This document shows positions 8,305 through 18,047 of a stretch of DNA of 64,000 bases, one piece after another (within the stretch, counting starts at the first letter, position 1; each line of letters starts with the position of its first letter). Source of the DNA: Mesorhizobium prunaredense (GTDB taxonomy: Bacteria; Pseudomonadota; Alphaproteobacteria; Rhizobiales; Rhizobiaceae); contig NZ_FTPD01000015.1 of assembly GCF_900156895.1 (NCBI RefSeq), forward strand, positions 158,173-222,172. The letters are read 5' to 3'. The translations under genes were made by a program, and so were the position numbers. Below the pieces are notes generated by a model. The model saw nothing but the letters and a program-made list of their open reading frames with translations. It had not been told where the DNA came from and ran no database searches.

Positions 8305-9339
8305 TCACCAGTCCATCACCACCTTGCCGGAATTGCCGCTGCGCATTGCGTCGAACCCGGTCTGGAAGTCGTCCACGCCGATGCGATGGGTGATCAGGCC
8401 GCTGACATCGAGCGGACCCTGCACCAGCGCGATCATCTTGTACCAGGTCTCGAACATTTCGCGGCCGTAGATGCCCTTGAGATGCAGCATCTTGAAGATG
8501 ACCTTGTTCCAGTCGATCTCGAAGCCGGTCGGCGCGATGCCCAGAATGGCGATCTTGCCGCCATTGTTCATGGCGTCGATCATGTCGCGGAAGGCGGGTG
8601 CCGCACCCGACATTTCGAGGCCGACGTCAAAACCTTCGGTCATGCCGAGCGCCGGCATGATGTCGCGCAGCTTTTCCTTCGACGCGTCGACCACATGCTG
8701 GACGCCGAGCTTTTTCGCCAACGCCAGCCGCACCGGGTTGATGTCGGTGATGACCACTTTTCGCGCGCCGACGCATTGAGCGACGAGTGCACCCATGATG
8801 CCGATCGGCCCGGCGCCGGTGACCAGCACGTCCTCGCCGACCAGATCAAAGGACAGTGCGGTGTGAACCGCATTGCCCAGGGGATCGAAGATTGCGGCGA
8901 TCTCGTCGGGCACGTCGTCAGGGATCGGCACGACGTTGTGCTGCGGGATCGCCAGATATTCACCGAAGGCGCCCGGCCGGTTGACGCCGACGCCGAGCGT
9001 GTTGCGGCACAGATGCCCCCTGCCCGCCCGGCAGTTGCGGCAATGGCCGCAGACGATGTGGCCTTCGCCCGAAACACGCTGGCCGATCTTGTATTCGGTG
9101 ACCGCCGCGCCGAAGTCGGCGACCGTGCCGACGAATTCGTGGCCGGTCACCATCGGCACCGGCACGGTCTTCTGCGCCCACTGGTCCCAATTGTAGATGT
9201 GGACGTCGGTGCCGCAGATCGCGGTCTTCTTGATCTTGATCAGAACGTCGTTGGGGCCGATTTCCGGCACCGGCACTTCTTCCATCCAGATACCGGGTTC
9301 GGCGCGAGATTTAACGAGTGCGCGCATCATGTTGGACAT
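8305..9339 (-). CDS. tdh: L-threonine 3-dehydrogenase
   Basis: A 344-residue zinc medium-chain dehydrogenase that oxidises L-threonine to 2-amino-3-oxobutyrate with NAD+. The catalytic zinc ligands appear in [15 protein letters not shown] (Cys about 42) and VTGHEFVG. The structural zinc lobe is [15 protein letters not shown], and the NAD fold is [14 protein letters not shown]. The [12 protein letters not shown] block is diagnostic for Tdh within the family. Its start overlaps the kbl stop by one base (TGATG); the Met at 9330 is a possible second start. With Kbl it forms the two-step threonine to glycine plus acetyl-CoA route. Confidence 0.97.
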   Translation of the reverse strand: MSNMMRALVKSRAEPGIWMEEVPVPEIGPNDVLIKIKKTAICGTDVHIYNWDQWAQKTVPVPMVTGHEFVGTVADFGAAVTEYKIGQRVSGEGHIVCGHCRNCRAGRGHLCRNTLGVGVNRPGAFGEYLAIPQHNVVPIPDDVPDEIAAIFDPLGNAVHTALSFDLVGEDVLVTGAGPIGIMGALVAQCVGARKVVITDINPVRLALAKKLGVQHVVDASKEKLRDIMPALGMTEGFDVGLEMSGAAPAFRDMIDAMNNGGKIAILGIAPTGFEIDWNKVIFKMLHLKGIYGREMFETWYKMIALVQGPLDVSGLITHRIGVDDFQTGFDAMRSGNSGKVVMDW

Positions 9340-10568
9340 CAGCCAATCACCCCGAGTTCGCGGCCCACCTCACCGAACGCAGCCACCGCCCGGTCGATAT
9401 CGGCGGCCGAATGGGCGGCTGACATCTGCGTCCTGATGCGGGCCTGACCCTTGGGCACGACGGGAAAGGAAAAGCCGATCACGTAGATGCCGCGCTCAAG
9501 CAGCATGTCGGCCATTTGCGAAGCCAGCGCGGCATCGCCGATCATCACAGGAATGATCGGGTGGTCGGCTCCGGCCAGCGTGAAGCCCGCGCTTTCCATG
9601 TTGGCACGGAAGCGCGAGGCGTTGTCGTAGAGCCGGCGGCGCAGGCCGCCGCCCTGCTCGATCATATCCAGCACCTTCAGCGAGGCCCCGGCGATCGCAG
9701 GCATCAGCGTGTTGGAAAATAGATAGGGCCGCGAGCGCTGGCGCAGCCATTCGACCACCGACCCACTCGCCGCCGTGTAGCCACCCGAGGCACCCCCCAG
9801 CGCCTTGCCGAGCGTGCCGGTGAGAATATGGACCCGGCCCTCGACGCCGCAATATTCCGGCGTGCCGCGGCCGTGCTCGCCGACGAACCCGACGGCGTGG
9901 CTGTCGTCGACCATCACCATGGCATTGTGTTTTTCCGCGAGATCGCAGACGCCCATCAGATTGGCGATGATGCCGTCCATGGAAAATACACCATCGGTGG
10001 CGATCAGCTTGAAGCGGCTGCCTTCGGCCTTCTTCAATTCCTCCTCGAGCGCCGCCATGTCGTTGTTGGCATAGCGAAAACGTTTTGCTTTGGAGAGCCT
10101 GACGCCGTCGATGATCGAGGCGTGGTTCAGCGCGTCGGAAATGACCGCGTCCTCCTCGGAAAGCAGCGTCTCGAACAGGCCGCCATTGGCATCGAAGCAG
10201 GAACCGTAGAGGATTGTGTCCTCCATACCGAGGAAGCTCGATATTTTTGCCTCGAGCTGCTTGTGTTCCTCTTGTGTGCCGCAGATGAAGCGCACCGAGG
10301 CCATGCCGTAGCCGTATCGGTCGAGCGCGGCCTTCGCCGCTTCGCGCAGCTCTTCGCTGTCGGCGAGGCCGAGATAGTTGTTGGCGCAGAAATTGAGCAG
10401 CTTGCGGCCGCCAACCTCGATCTCGGACGACTGGGGCGAGGTGATGACGCGCTCGCGCTTGTACAGGCCCTCCGTCTCGATCTGCGAAAGCAGCTCGCGA
10501 ACGTGGTCTTTGAGAGTCGGTGCCATCATGCTTTCACTTCTATTGGTGATCTTCGCGGTCTTGCTCAT
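9339..10568 (-). CDS. kbl: Glycine C-acetyltransferase (2-amino-3-ketobutyrate CoA ligase)
   Basis: A PLP-dependent alpha-oxoamine synthase that cleaves 2-amino-3-oxobutyrate with CoA to glycine and acetyl-CoA. The PLP lysine is in [14 protein letters not shown] (Lys about 255), and [26 protein letters not shown] and [13 protein letters not shown] are family blocks. The ATG at 10568 overlaps the homoserine kinase stop as ATGA. The usual Kbl N-terminus would begin at the internal Met codons at 10529 or 10526, preceded by a weak GAAGTGAAAG site, so the true start may be there. Tight overlap with tdh makes channelling of the unstable intermediate plausible. Confidence 0.96.
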   Translation of the reverse strand: MSKTAKITNRSESMMAPTLKDHVRELLSQIETEGLYKRERVITSPQSSEIEVGGRKLLNFCANNYLGLADSEELREAAKAALDRYGYGMASVRFICGTQEEHKQLEAKISSFLGMEDTILYGSCFDANGGLFETLLSEEDAVISDALNHASIIDGVRLSKAKRFRYANNDMAALEEELKKAEGSRFKLIATDGVFSMDGIIANLMGVCDLAEKHNAMVMVDDSHAVGFVGEHGRGTPEYCGVEGRVHILTGTLGKALGGASGGYTAASGSVVEWLRQRSRPYLFSNTLMPAIAGASLKVLDMIEQGGGLRRRLYDNASRFRANMESAGFTLAGADHPIIPVMIGDAALASQMADMLLERGIYVIGFSFPVVPKGQARIRTQMSAAHSAADIDRAVAAFGEVGRELGVIG

Positions 10569-11509
10569 GCGATTTCGCCCCGGAGCACGCGCAACACGCG
10601 CTCGAAGTGGCTTGGATCGTGTGCTTTGAGGAGCGCAGCTTCCCGGGGCTGGTACAGATCCCAGAGACGCGATAGCAAAAAACGAAATGCTCCGGCGCGC
10701 TGCATCGCAGGAAGCAATAAGCGTTCGGGTCCAGTGAGCGCGCGAACTGACTCATACGCGCCGAGAAAGGCGGCAACTTGCTTAGTATCTTGGCGGCCGG
10801 TGCCACTATCGACGCACCAGTCATTGAGGCACACGGCTATATCGAACAGAAAGGTGTCGCATCCGGCGAAGTAGAAATCGAAGACGCCGGTCAGGTGACC
10901 ACCTTCAAACAACACGTTGTCGCGAAAGAGATCAGCGTGCACCGGCCCCCTGGGGAGTCGCTCGTAGGTGGAGGACACAGCAATTTGGTTCTGAAAGGCC
11001 AGTTCGCTTGTGAGCAGCGAGCGCTGTCCCTCAGATGCGCAGCGGCCGACCACCGGCACCACCTCGTTCCACCATTCGAGGCCGCGCGGATTGGCCTGTC
11101 GCCGTGGGTAGTCGCTGCCGGTCACGTGCATTCGCGCCAGGATCTCCCCGACAGCGCGACAATGCGACTCTGTCGACGCCGTCACGCTCTCGCCAGGAAG
11201 CCTGTTGACGATCACGGCAGGCCGGCCTTTCAGCGTGTGAAGGATTTCGCCTCCGACGTTGGCAACCGGATCCGGGACCGGCATTCGCCGTGCCGCAAGG
11301 TGCTTCATCAGGTGAAGGTAGAAGGGCAATTGCTCGAACGTGAGCCGCTCGAACAGGGTCAGCACATATTCGCCTGCCTCGGTATCCACAAAGTAGTTCG
11401 TGTTCTCAATTCCGCTCGTGCTGCCGCGAACGGAATTCGGCTGTCCCAGGCCCAGAGCCTGAAAGAAGGTTGCGACTTCGTCGGGTGACAGCTCGGTATA
11501 TACGGCCAT
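10565..11509 (-). CDS. thrB: Homoserine kinase (ThrB, APH-fold type)
   Basis: A 314-residue homoserine kinase of the aminoglycoside-phosphotransferase-like type found in alphaproteobacteria, not the GHMP type of E. coli. It starts [16 protein letters not shown], and the catalytic loop is [14 protein letters not shown] with the metal-binding [11 protein letters not shown] following. It phosphorylates homoserine with ATP for threonine synthase. It lies 33 bp after thrC and overlaps kbl. Rhizobial thrB usually sits with biosynthetic genes such as ispH and rnhA, so its place in a catabolic-looking operon suggests a second, dedicated copy. That a housekeeping copy exists elsewhere is an inference. 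Confidence 0.93.
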   Translation of the reverse strand: MAVYTELSPDEVATFFQALGLGQPNSVRGSTSGIENTNYFVDTEAGEYVLTLFERLTFEQLPFYLHLMKHLAARRMPVPDPVANVGGEILHTLKGRPAVIVNRLPGESVTASTESHCRAVGEILARMHVTGSDYPRRQANPRGLEWWNEVVPVVGRCASEGQRSLLTSELAFQNQIAVSSTYERLPRGPVHADLFRDNVLFEGGHLTGVFDFYFAGCDTFLFDIAVCLNDWCVDSGTGRQDTKQVAAFLGAYESVRALTGPERLLLPAMQRAGAFRFLLSRLWDLYQPREAALLKAHDPSHFERVLRVLRGEIA

Positions 11510-11542
11510 GGCGAAAAAGGTCCCGGTCGAGGAAGCAGCATT

Positions 11543-12970
11543 TCAGCAGACTGCGGCCTGCAGGATTTCGGCGATGTAGGTCTTCACGGTCTGTGCATCG
11601 GCGGGAAGCAGTTTGAACCGTCTCGGCAAACCCTCTATGCCATCGAACCGTTGCGGAGGAACTGGCTCTCGACCCAGGGCCTCTCTGATGGTCTCCGCAA
11701 ATTTGACCGGCAGGGCCGTCTCGAGCACGATCATCGGCACAACCGAAACCGAATGCTCGCGCGCAACCTTCACGCCGTCTGCAGTGTGTGGATCGATCAG
11801 CGCGTTGAAGCGGTGCCACGCGTCACGGATCATCTTCAACCGGTCGGCGTGGGTGCTCTTCCCGCTGCGGAAACCAAAATGGTCCGCCGCCTTCCCGAAG
11901 GCGGGATCCCCGCTGAGATCGAACGACCCGCTTTCGCGCAGTTGATCGTAGAACAGCGATCTCGTCCTGCTGGCGTCGCGACCGAGCAAGTCGAACACGA
12001 AACGCTCGAGATTGGAGGCCTTGGAAATGTCCATGGATGGGCTCGAGGTTTCATGGGTATCCGCCCGGCCCCGCACGCGATACACCCCGGTGCGGAAAAA
12101 CTCATCGAGCACGTCGTTCTCGTTGGTCGCAATGACGAGACGGGATATGGGAAGGCCCATCATGCGCGCAACATGACCGGCGCAGACGTTGCCGAAATTG
12201 CCCGAGGGAACGGCGAAGTCGACCTCTGACGAATTCTCTTCAGTCACCTGAAAATAGGCAGAGAAGTAATACACCACCTGAGCGACCAGCCGGGCCCAGT
12301 TGATCGAATTGACGGCGCCGATCCGGTGGCGCCTCTTGAAGTCAGCATCGCCGGACACGGCTTTCACGATGTCTTGGCAATCGTCGAACACCCCTTCGAT
12401 GGCAATGTTGTGAATGTTGTCGTCCTGCAGGCTGAACATCTGGGCTTGCTGAAAGGCGCTCATGCGTCCGTGGGGCGACATCATGAAGACGCGGATGCCC
12501 TCCTTGCCGCGCATGGCATATTCCGCCGCGCTGCCCGTGTCGCCACTGGTTGCCCCGAGGATATTCAGCTCCTCACCCCGCCGCGCCAGTTCATACTCGA
12601 GCAGATTGCCGAGCAACTGCATCGCCATGTCCTTGAACGCCAGGGTGGGACCGTTCGACAGTTCCGCCACATGGAGACCCGTCTCAAGCGTTCGCACGGG
12701 CGCGATCCTGGCGGTCCCAAAAACCTCGGGCCTGTAGGTCTTTGCACAAATGGCCTTCAGGTCAGCGGGCGGAATATCGTCGATGTAGAGCGACAGGATT
12801 TCAAAGGCGAGCACTGGGTAGGACAAGCCCCGCCACCGTTCCAGCGTGGCATCATCCAGCCGAGGATAGACCTCGGGCACATAGAGGCCGCCATCCGGGG
12901 CAAGGCCTTCAAGCAGAACCTCGCAGAACTTCCTGCGTTCGGGATGGCCGCGCGTGGAGATGTAGTGCAT
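11543..12970 (-). CDS. thrC: Threonine synthase
   Basis: A 475-residue PLP enzyme converting O-phosphohomoserine to threonine and phosphate. The N-terminus is MHYISTRG, the PLP lysine is in NGPTLAFKDMAMQLLG (Lys about 113), and ILGATSGDTGSAAEYA and VPSGNFGNVCAGHVA are the phosphate and cofactor loops of the long (E. coli/yeast-like) class. The start at 12970 fits the family N-terminus; the longer frame would overlap the upstream oxidase gene. With thrB it gives homoserine to threonine, which Tdh and Kbl then degrade. Confidence 0.96.
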   Translation of the reverse strand: MHYISTRGHPERRKFCEVLLEGLAPDGGLYVPEVYPRLDDATLERWRGLSYPVLAFEILSLYIDDIPPADLKAICAKTYRPEVFGTARIAPVRTLETGLHVAELSNGPTLAFKDMAMQLLGNLLEYELARRGEELNILGATSGDTGSAAEYAMRGKEGIRVFMMSPHGRMSAFQQAQMFSLQDDNIHNIAIEGVFDDCQDIVKAVSGDADFKRRHRIGAVNSINWARLVAQVVYYFSAYFQVTEENSSEVDFAVPSGNFGNVCAGHVARMMGLPISRLVIATNENDVLDEFFRTGVYRVRGRADTHETSSPSMDISKASNLERFVFDLLGRDASRTRSLFYDQLRESGSFDLSGDPAFGKAADHFGFRSGKSTHADRLKMIRDAWHRFNALIDPHTADGVKVAREHSVSVVPMIVLETALPVKFAETIREALGREPVPPQRFDGIEGLPRRFKLLPADAQTVKTYIAEILQAAVC

Positions 12971-13035
12971 GTGATGCTGTTCCTTGTCGCCGCAATTGTT
13001 CGGCAAGGGTCGAGTGACCGCCACCCTTCCGCCTG

Positions 13036-14346
13036 TCAGCGGCTGGCGCGCCACCAGGCGATACGGTCCTGCAGGGCGTAGCCCTTGATAACGGCCGGCA
13101 GGAACCACGGATTGCCACGATAGAGCGGGATGGCCGCAGGCGGTCGGAAATCGAATGCGGTGCGCGCCCGATCGCTATGTCCCATCAGCTTGTGAGCCGC
13201 ACGCGTGCCGACCCATGGCGCCCAGACCACGCCCGAACCGCAGAAGCCGGTGGCATAGACCACGGCATCCTTCTCGAAGATCCTGGGCAGCATGTCGCGG
13301 TGCATCGCAACATTGCCGAACCAGCTATGCGAAAGACGAACGTTCTCCAGTTCTGGGAAAATTTCGCCCAGCCCGTTGCGCAGACGGAGCGTCGGGGCTG
13401 CCGGATCGCCGGCACGCGAGCTGTCGCGCCCGCCGAGCAGAATGCGTCTGCCGTCCGGCGAAGGGCGGTAATAGAAGCCAAGCTCGCGGCCCTCGCCCAT
13501 CATCATCCGCTTCGGCATCAGGCGCGCCATCAGCTCAGGCGCGAGTTCCTCGGTGGCAATGATCCGGCTGCGAACCGGCACCAGCCGACGGCGCAGGAAG
13601 GGACTGGCGCCATCCGTGTAGCCATTTGTGCAGACCAGCACCTGGCGCGCCTGCACCGTTCCGGCCGAAGTCGCGACGCGGAACCCGGAGCTATCCCTTT
13701 CAATTGAGGTCACGGGCGTGTTCGAATGCACCGCCAGTCCCGAAGCGAGCGCCACCCGCAGGAGCTCCGCGTGGAATTTGGCCGGGTGCAGCCCACCGAT
13801 GTCCATCCGGACCATGCCGCCGCGATAGAAGTCGGTGCCGACGTAGTTGCGCTGCTTTGCATAAGGAACAGCGTAGGATTCGATCCCCAGTTTCCTCGCC
13901 AACGCCTCGGCGCCGCGGGCCATCTTCTCGTACTGTTCATATCCGATGGCGCCCTTGAACAGGCCAACCAGTTGAAAGTCGCAGTCGAGCTTTTCCGACT
14001 TGATGAAGTCGTAAAGGAATTCGCGCGCGACCTTGCCCTCGGCCTCGATCGCCATGGCTTTTTCTTCGCCGAAGCGCCGGGTGATCGTGGCGTAGTCCAG
14101 CCGGATGCTGCCGCTGGTAATTCCGCCATTGCGCGACGAGGCCCCCTCGCCCGGATTCATCGTATCAAAAGCTGCAACCGAGCGCCCCTCGCGCGCCAGC
14201 ACAAGCCCGGCCGAAAGCCCCGCATAACCGGCGCCGACGATTGCCACATCGACCGTCCTGGCCAGGGGCTGCGGCGGCAGCGGCATGACGGGCGCCGCTT
14301 CCCACCAGTAGGGTGTGCTCTTGTTGGCGACTTTCGGCTCGTGCAT
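13036..14346 (-). CDS. FAD-dependent amine/amino-acid oxidase (DAO family)
   Basis: A 436-residue DAO-superfamily flavoprotein. The FAD motif is VDVAIVGAGYAGLSAGLVLA, followed by GASSRNGG, and the C-terminal FAD contact is VYATGFCGSGVVWAPW. ATG 14346 was chosen because a GAGAAG site precedes it and upstream codons look non-coding. It sits between the transporter permease genes and thrC in one operon, so the likely substrate is whatever the transporter imports, possibly an N-substituted homoserine or related amino acid that yields homoserine on oxidation. That substrate is inference from context; the family is certain. The end of the gene shares an 18-base identity with the hairpin at 8142. 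Confidence 0.9.
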   Translation of the reverse strand: MHEPKVANKSTPYWWEAAPVMPLPPQPLARTVDVAIVGAGYAGLSAGLVLAREGRSVAAFDTMNPGEGASSRNGGITSGSIRLDYATITRRFGEEKAMAIEAEGKVAREFLYDFIKSEKLDCDFQLVGLFKGAIGYEQYEKMARGAEALARKLGIESYAVPYAKQRNYVGTDFYRGGMVRMDIGGLHPAKFHAELLRVALASGLAVHSNTPVTSIERDSSGFRVATSAGTVQARQVLVCTNGYTDGASPFLRRRLVPVRSRIIATEELAPELMARLMPKRMMMGEGRELGFYYRPSPDGRRILLGGRDSSRAGDPAAPTLRLRNGLGEIFPELENVRLSHSWFGNVAMHRDMLPRIFEKDAVVYATGFCGSGVVWAPWVGTRAAHKLMGHSDRARTAFDFRPPAAIPLYRGNPWFLPAVIKGYALQDRIAWWRASR

Positions 14347-14404
14347 CAGAGTCACTTCTCGCTGGGTTTTCGGGATCGGGAGCGGACCGCTTTTGCCGGC
14401 GAGA

Positions 14405-15283
14405 TCAGACACGGTCGTCCCGCACGTCGAGCGCATCGCGCAACCCGTCGCCGATGAAATTAAAGCTTGTCACGGCGATGGTGATGGCGGCCCCGGGAAT
14501 GATCGCCAGCCAGGGCGCACTGTCCAGATACTGCTGGGCGCCCTCGAGCATGTTGCCCCAGCTGGGCAGCGGCGGCTGAATGCCATAACCCAGGAAACTG
14601 ATATAGGCTTCCAGGAGAATAGCGTGCGCAACTGTCAGCGTCGCGGCCACGATGATCGGGCCCATGGCGTTGGGCAGGATCTCGCGGAACATGATATGCG
14701 CACCGCTAAGCCCCAGCATGCGCCCGGCCAGCACAAACTCGCGCTCGCGCAATGACCGCACCTCGGCCTCGACAATCCGGGCTACCTCCATCCAGCTGGT
14801 GACAGCGACGATGACGGTGACCATAGCCGGGCTCGGCTTCAGTGCCGCGGCCAAGGCCAGCAGCAGGAAGATGGAGGGGAATGACAGGAAGCCGTCGACC
14901 GTGCGCATCAGCGCTGCGCCGATCCAGCCGCCGCGGTAGCCCGCGATCACGCCGACGAGCGTTCCGATCAGCGTCGACAGCAGCATGGCGAAGAAGGCCA
15001 CCAGCAGTGAAGTCCTCCCCGCCATGAACAGTCGCGCCGCCACGTCCCGCCCCAAAGGGTCGGTCCCGAGATAGTGGTCGCCGGTCAGCGGCGGTGAAAA
15101 GCGGGCGCGCAAATCGATGTAGAGGGAATCATAGGGCAGGAGATGAGGGCCGAAGACGCATGCCAGCGTGAGAAGGGTGATCATCGCCACCCCCAGCAAC
15201 GCCAGATGATGGCTCGTGAAACGGCGCACGGTGCGGCTGCGCCACCAGCGGCCTGGTCCTGCATTTGCGGCGAGAGCGGTCAT
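14405..15283 (-). CDS. Peptide-type ABC transporter permease (DppC-like)
   Basis: A 292-residue inner-membrane permease of the dipeptide/oligopeptide/nickel class. It has an N-terminal OppC-type segment with the first transmembrane helix near residues 25-50, HYLGTDPLGRDVAARL as the family signature, further helices around 90, 130 and 205-270, and the EAA loop at AGRMLGLSGAHIMFREILPN that contacts the ATPase. It pairs with the DppB-like permease encoded 35 bp upstream. The substrate cannot be fixed from the permease. Confidence 0.93.
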   Translation of the reverse strand: MTALAANAGPGRWWRSRTVRRFTSHHLALLGVAMITLLTLACVFGPHLLPYDSLYIDLRARFSPPLTGDHYLGTDPLGRDVAARLFMAGRTSLLVAFFAMLLSTLIGTLVGVIAGYRGGWIGAALMRTVDGFLSFPSIFLLLALAAALKPSPAMVTVIVAVTSWMEVARIVEAEVRSLREREFVLAGRMLGLSGAHIMFREILPNAMGPIIVAATLTVAHAILLEAYISFLGYGIQPPLPSWGNMLEGAQQYLDSAPWLAIIPGAAITIAVTSFNFIGDGLRDALDVRDDRV

Positions 15284-15318
15284 TTCGGGTGCCTCCTGTA
15301 GGGCGTGAGGTTAGGCGC

Positions 15319-16269
15319 TCAACCCAGACGAATGCGCGGGTCGACGATCGCCACGGCAATATCTGCGATCAGGTTGCCCAGAATGACGAGAATGGCCGAG
15401 AACATCAGCAGTCCCATCACGACCGGGTAGTCGCTGTAGCCGAGGCTGTCCAGGAACAGTCGACCCATGCCCGGCCAGGTAAACACTGTCTCCGTCACCA
15501 GCGCGCCGGTCAGGATGCTGGGAAGCTGCACCCCAGCCAGTGTGATCATCGGCAAAAGCGCATTGCCGACGACGTGCTTCATTATGACTCGGCGCTCGCT
15601 CAGGCCCTTGGCGCGGGCGGTCTTGACAAAATCCTGGCTGATGGCGTCGAGCGTCGCCGATCGCATGTATCGGCTCCAGATCGCGACATGCACCAGCGAC
15701 AGCACGATGCTTGGCATGATCAGGTGATGCAGGTAGTTCAGGACCGAGCCGTCGCCGATCGTGTACATGTTGCCTGCAGGCAGCCAGCCCAGCTGCAAGG
15801 AGAAGATGTAGATGCCGACGAGCCCGAACCAGAAGGTCGGGATCGACAGCGCGACCATGGCTCCGACCGTCGCCATATAGTCGAACAGCGAATAGCGGTG
15901 CGTGGCGCCACGAATGCCGATCCAGGTGCCGATGGCGATTGCGATGGCGGTGGACGTACCCATCAGCAGCAGCGTCGCAAGGACGTGCCGGCCAATCACT
16001 GCCAGCACAGGCGCGCCATCGCGGAAGGAGTGGCCCCAGTCGCCCTGGAGAAGCCGCCAGGCCCAGTCGAGATATTGGATAAAAAGCGGACGGTTCAGCC
16101 CCAATTGCTCTTTCAGGCGCTCGAGATCGTCCTGCGTCATGCCGGGATCGAGCCCGAATTGCGCCAGCGGACCCCCCGGCAGCAGGTTCAGGACGAAAAA
16201 CCCGATGACCGAGACGATCAGGAGCAGGATGAGGCTCTGTGAGAGCCGGTTGAGCAGGAAGCCGCGCAT
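15319..16269 (-). CDS. Peptide-type ABC transporter permease (DppB-like)
   Basis: A 316-residue permease of the DppB/OppB class. The N-terminal helix is followed by LNLLPGGPLAQFGLDPG, a typical DppB periplasmic start. The EAA loop is VKTARAKGLSERRVIMKHVVGNALLP (about 200-225), and the C-terminal region has the ETVFTWPGMGRL block. It forms the heterodimeric channel with the following permease. A GCGA-capped hairpin separates it from the binding-protein gene. Confidence 0.93.
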   Translation of the reverse strand: MRGFLLNRLSQSLILLLIVSVIGFFVLNLLPGGPLAQFGLDPGMTQDDLERLKEQLGLNRPLFIQYLDWAWRLLQGDWGHSFRDGAPVLAVIGRHVLATLLLMGTSTAIAIAIGTWIGIRGATHRYSLFDYMATVGAMVALSIPTFWFGLVGIYIFSLQLGWLPAGNMYTIGDGSVLNYLHHLIMPSIVLSLVHVAIWSRYMRSATLDAISQDFVKTARAKGLSERRVIMKHVVGNALLPMITLAGVQLPSILTGALVTETVFTWPGMGRLFLDSLGYSDYPVVMGLLMFSAILVILGNLIADIAVAIVDPRIRLG

Positions 16270-16304
16270 TCATCTCTCCTCTTTCAAGACAGCGCTGATG
16301 ACTG

Positions 16305-16326
16305 GCCGCCGCCGCGAGGCGGCGGC
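16305..16326 (-). other. Intercistronic hairpin between binding-protein and permease genes
   Basis: GCCGCCGCC and GGCGGCGGC form a perfect nine-pair stem closed by a GCGA (GNRA) tetraloop, 12 bases after the binding-protein stop and 35 bases before the permease start (transcription is leftward). There is no U-run. Hairpins in this place commonly protect the 3' end of the binding-protein message or partly terminate, giving more binding protein than permease. That role is inferred. Confidence 0.6.
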
Positions 16327-16338
16327 GGCGTATGGATG

Positions 16339-18009
16339 TCAGGCCTTCCAATACCATCCGGCGGCATGCCAGGATGCGACGCGGGTGTTGGAATTTGCCT
16401 CGAAACCCTCCAGCCCTTCCTTGCAGCCGAACACGTTGGTGTAGGCAAACAGAGGCAGGAACGGCAGATCCTGACGGACGATTTCCTGCACGCGCAGATA
16501 GATGGCGCGCCGCTGTTCCCGATCGAAGGTGCGGGCGCCCTTCTCGAGCAGCGCATCGACCTCCGGGTTGGAGTATTGGCCTGTGTTCGAGCCCTTTCCG
16601 CCCTTGGCGACGATCGCCTTGGTATGCAGGCGGTTGAAAACGTCGGGGTCGCCCGCGATGAGATTGGTTACACCGGAGATGGCTGACTCGAACTGCGATT
16701 TGAGCCAGAAATCGCCCCACATGACGGCGGCCGGCAGGTTCGAGATGGTCATCTCGACTCCGATCTCGGCGAATGTCTGCTGCAGGAACTGCTGCGTCTG
16801 CTCGCGCAGGTGGTTGCCGGAAGTGGTGGAGTTGGCGAACGACAGACGCACCCCGTCCTTCGCCCGTATTCCATCGGCTCCGGGCACCCAGCCGGCCTCG
16901 TCGAGGATCTGGCCCGCGCGCTCGATGTTGAACTCCTGCGCCGGCAGGTTCGGATTGTAGTAGTAGGAATTCTGCGGCATGAACGTCTCGGTAGGGGTGT
17001 GGACCCCGTAATAAAGTGCTTCGAGGATCGCTTTCCTGTCGATTGCGGCGTAGAGCGCCTGGCGGACCGCCGGATCCTTGAATTGCGGCTTCTCAAGATT
17101 GAGATAGATCGACTCGACCGATGACCCGCGCTCCAACATGACCACCCGATCCGACAGTTGGCTGGCTTCCGCGTAGTGGTCGGCGGTTATGAATGCCTGG
17201 TCGACAAGATCGATGTCGCCGCTCTTGAACTGGGTATAGAGCACTGTCATGTCGGGGATGTATTTGAAGACGAGCCGCTCCAAATAGGGACCCTCCCCGG
17301 CATAATCCGCGTTCGCGACGAGTTCGATATGGTCGCCGGCAGTGCGCTTCGCCCATTTGAATGCGCCAGTGCCGACAGGCGCCTGATTGAAGGCGGCGGC
17401 GTTGGGGTCGGCCTCTTTTTCGAGGATGTGCTTGGGAACCATGAAGGTTTCGGCGAGAAACGACAAATAGGGGGCGAAAGCCTCCTCCATCCGCCAGGTG
17501 AGCTCGGTCGGCGAGACCACCTTGATATCGCGCACCAGCGAATGGCCCGCCGTGCGCCACGCGCGGAATTTCGGATTGGTGATGAGCTCGAGAGTGAATT
17601 TGACGTCTTCGGCCGTGAACGGCTTGCCGTCGTGCCAGCGGACATCGTCACGCAGGCGAATGCGCCACACAAGCCCGTCCTCTGAAATGCCGCCGTTTTT
17701 CTGGCTGGGCACTTCGACAACGAGATTGGGCTGAAGAACACCCTTAGGGTCCATGCGAACGAGTGCATCAAACACCGAGAAATGCACAGCGTCGTCGCAC
17801 TCGGTATGCGGCATCAGTGGATTGAAGACGGTGGGTTCCTGCGAAAATCCGACGACGACGCGGCCGGTTGGGCTCGCTGGAGGCTTCTGGGCGAAGGCGG
17901 GTTTGCCCAACAGATTGGGCGCAATGAGGCCTGCAGCCCCGCCTATCGCCATCAACCGCAGTGCATCGCGTCGCGAGTAGTTTGATTTGGTGTTTGAGCG
18001 TTCAGTCAT
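16339..18009 (-). CDS. ABC transporter substrate-binding protein, family 5, Tat-exported
   Basis: A 556-residue periplasmic solute-binding protein of the peptide/opine/nickel family (SBP_bac_5). The N-terminus carries a twin-arginine signal, SRRDALRLMAIGG, a hydrophobic stretch and a probable AFA-Q cleavage near residue 40. VVVGFSQEPTVFNPLMPHTE begins the mature domain, and LRDDVRWHDGKPFTAEDVKF is the typical family-5 signature. It delivers its ligand to the DppB/DppC-like permeases in the same operon. The family binds peptides but also opines, amino-acid conjugates and sugars, so the ligand here is open. Confidence 0.93.
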   Translation of the reverse strand: MTERSNTKSNYSRRDALRLMAIGGAAGLIAPNLLGKPAFAQKPPASPTGRVVVGFSQEPTVFNPLMPHTECDDAVHFSVFDALVRMDPKGVLQPNLVVEVPSQKNGGISEDGLVWRIRLRDDVRWHDGKPFTAEDVKFTLELITNPKFRAWRTAGHSLVRDIKVVSPTELTWRMEEAFAPYLSFLAETFMVPKHILEKEADPNAAAFNQAPVGTGAFKWAKRTAGDHIELVANADYAGEGPYLERLVFKYIPDMTVLYTQFKSGDIDLVDQAFITADHYAEASQLSDRVVMLERGSSVESIYLNLEKPQFKDPAVRQALYAAIDRKAILEALYYGVHTPTETFMPQNSYYYNPNLPAQEFNIERAGQILDEAGWVPGADGIRAKDGVRLSFANSTTSGNHLREQTQQFLQQTFAEIGVEMTISNLPAAVMWGDFWLKSQFESAISGVTNLIAGDPDVFNRLHTKAIVAKGGKGSNTGQYSNPEVDALLEKGARTFDREQRRAIYLRVQEIVRQDLPFLPLFAYTNVFGCKEGLEGFEANSNTRVASWHAAGWYWKA

Positions 18010-18047
18010 TGGAATTCCCCTTGTTCTGGCGGTATCCGCCGTGGCTC

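Noticed and set aside
13030..13047. 18-base identity with 8141-8158
   Set aside because: One copy is at the end of the oxidase gene and the other is in the hairpin before ndh. Only two copies were seen, one of them partly coding, so a named repeat family is not justified.
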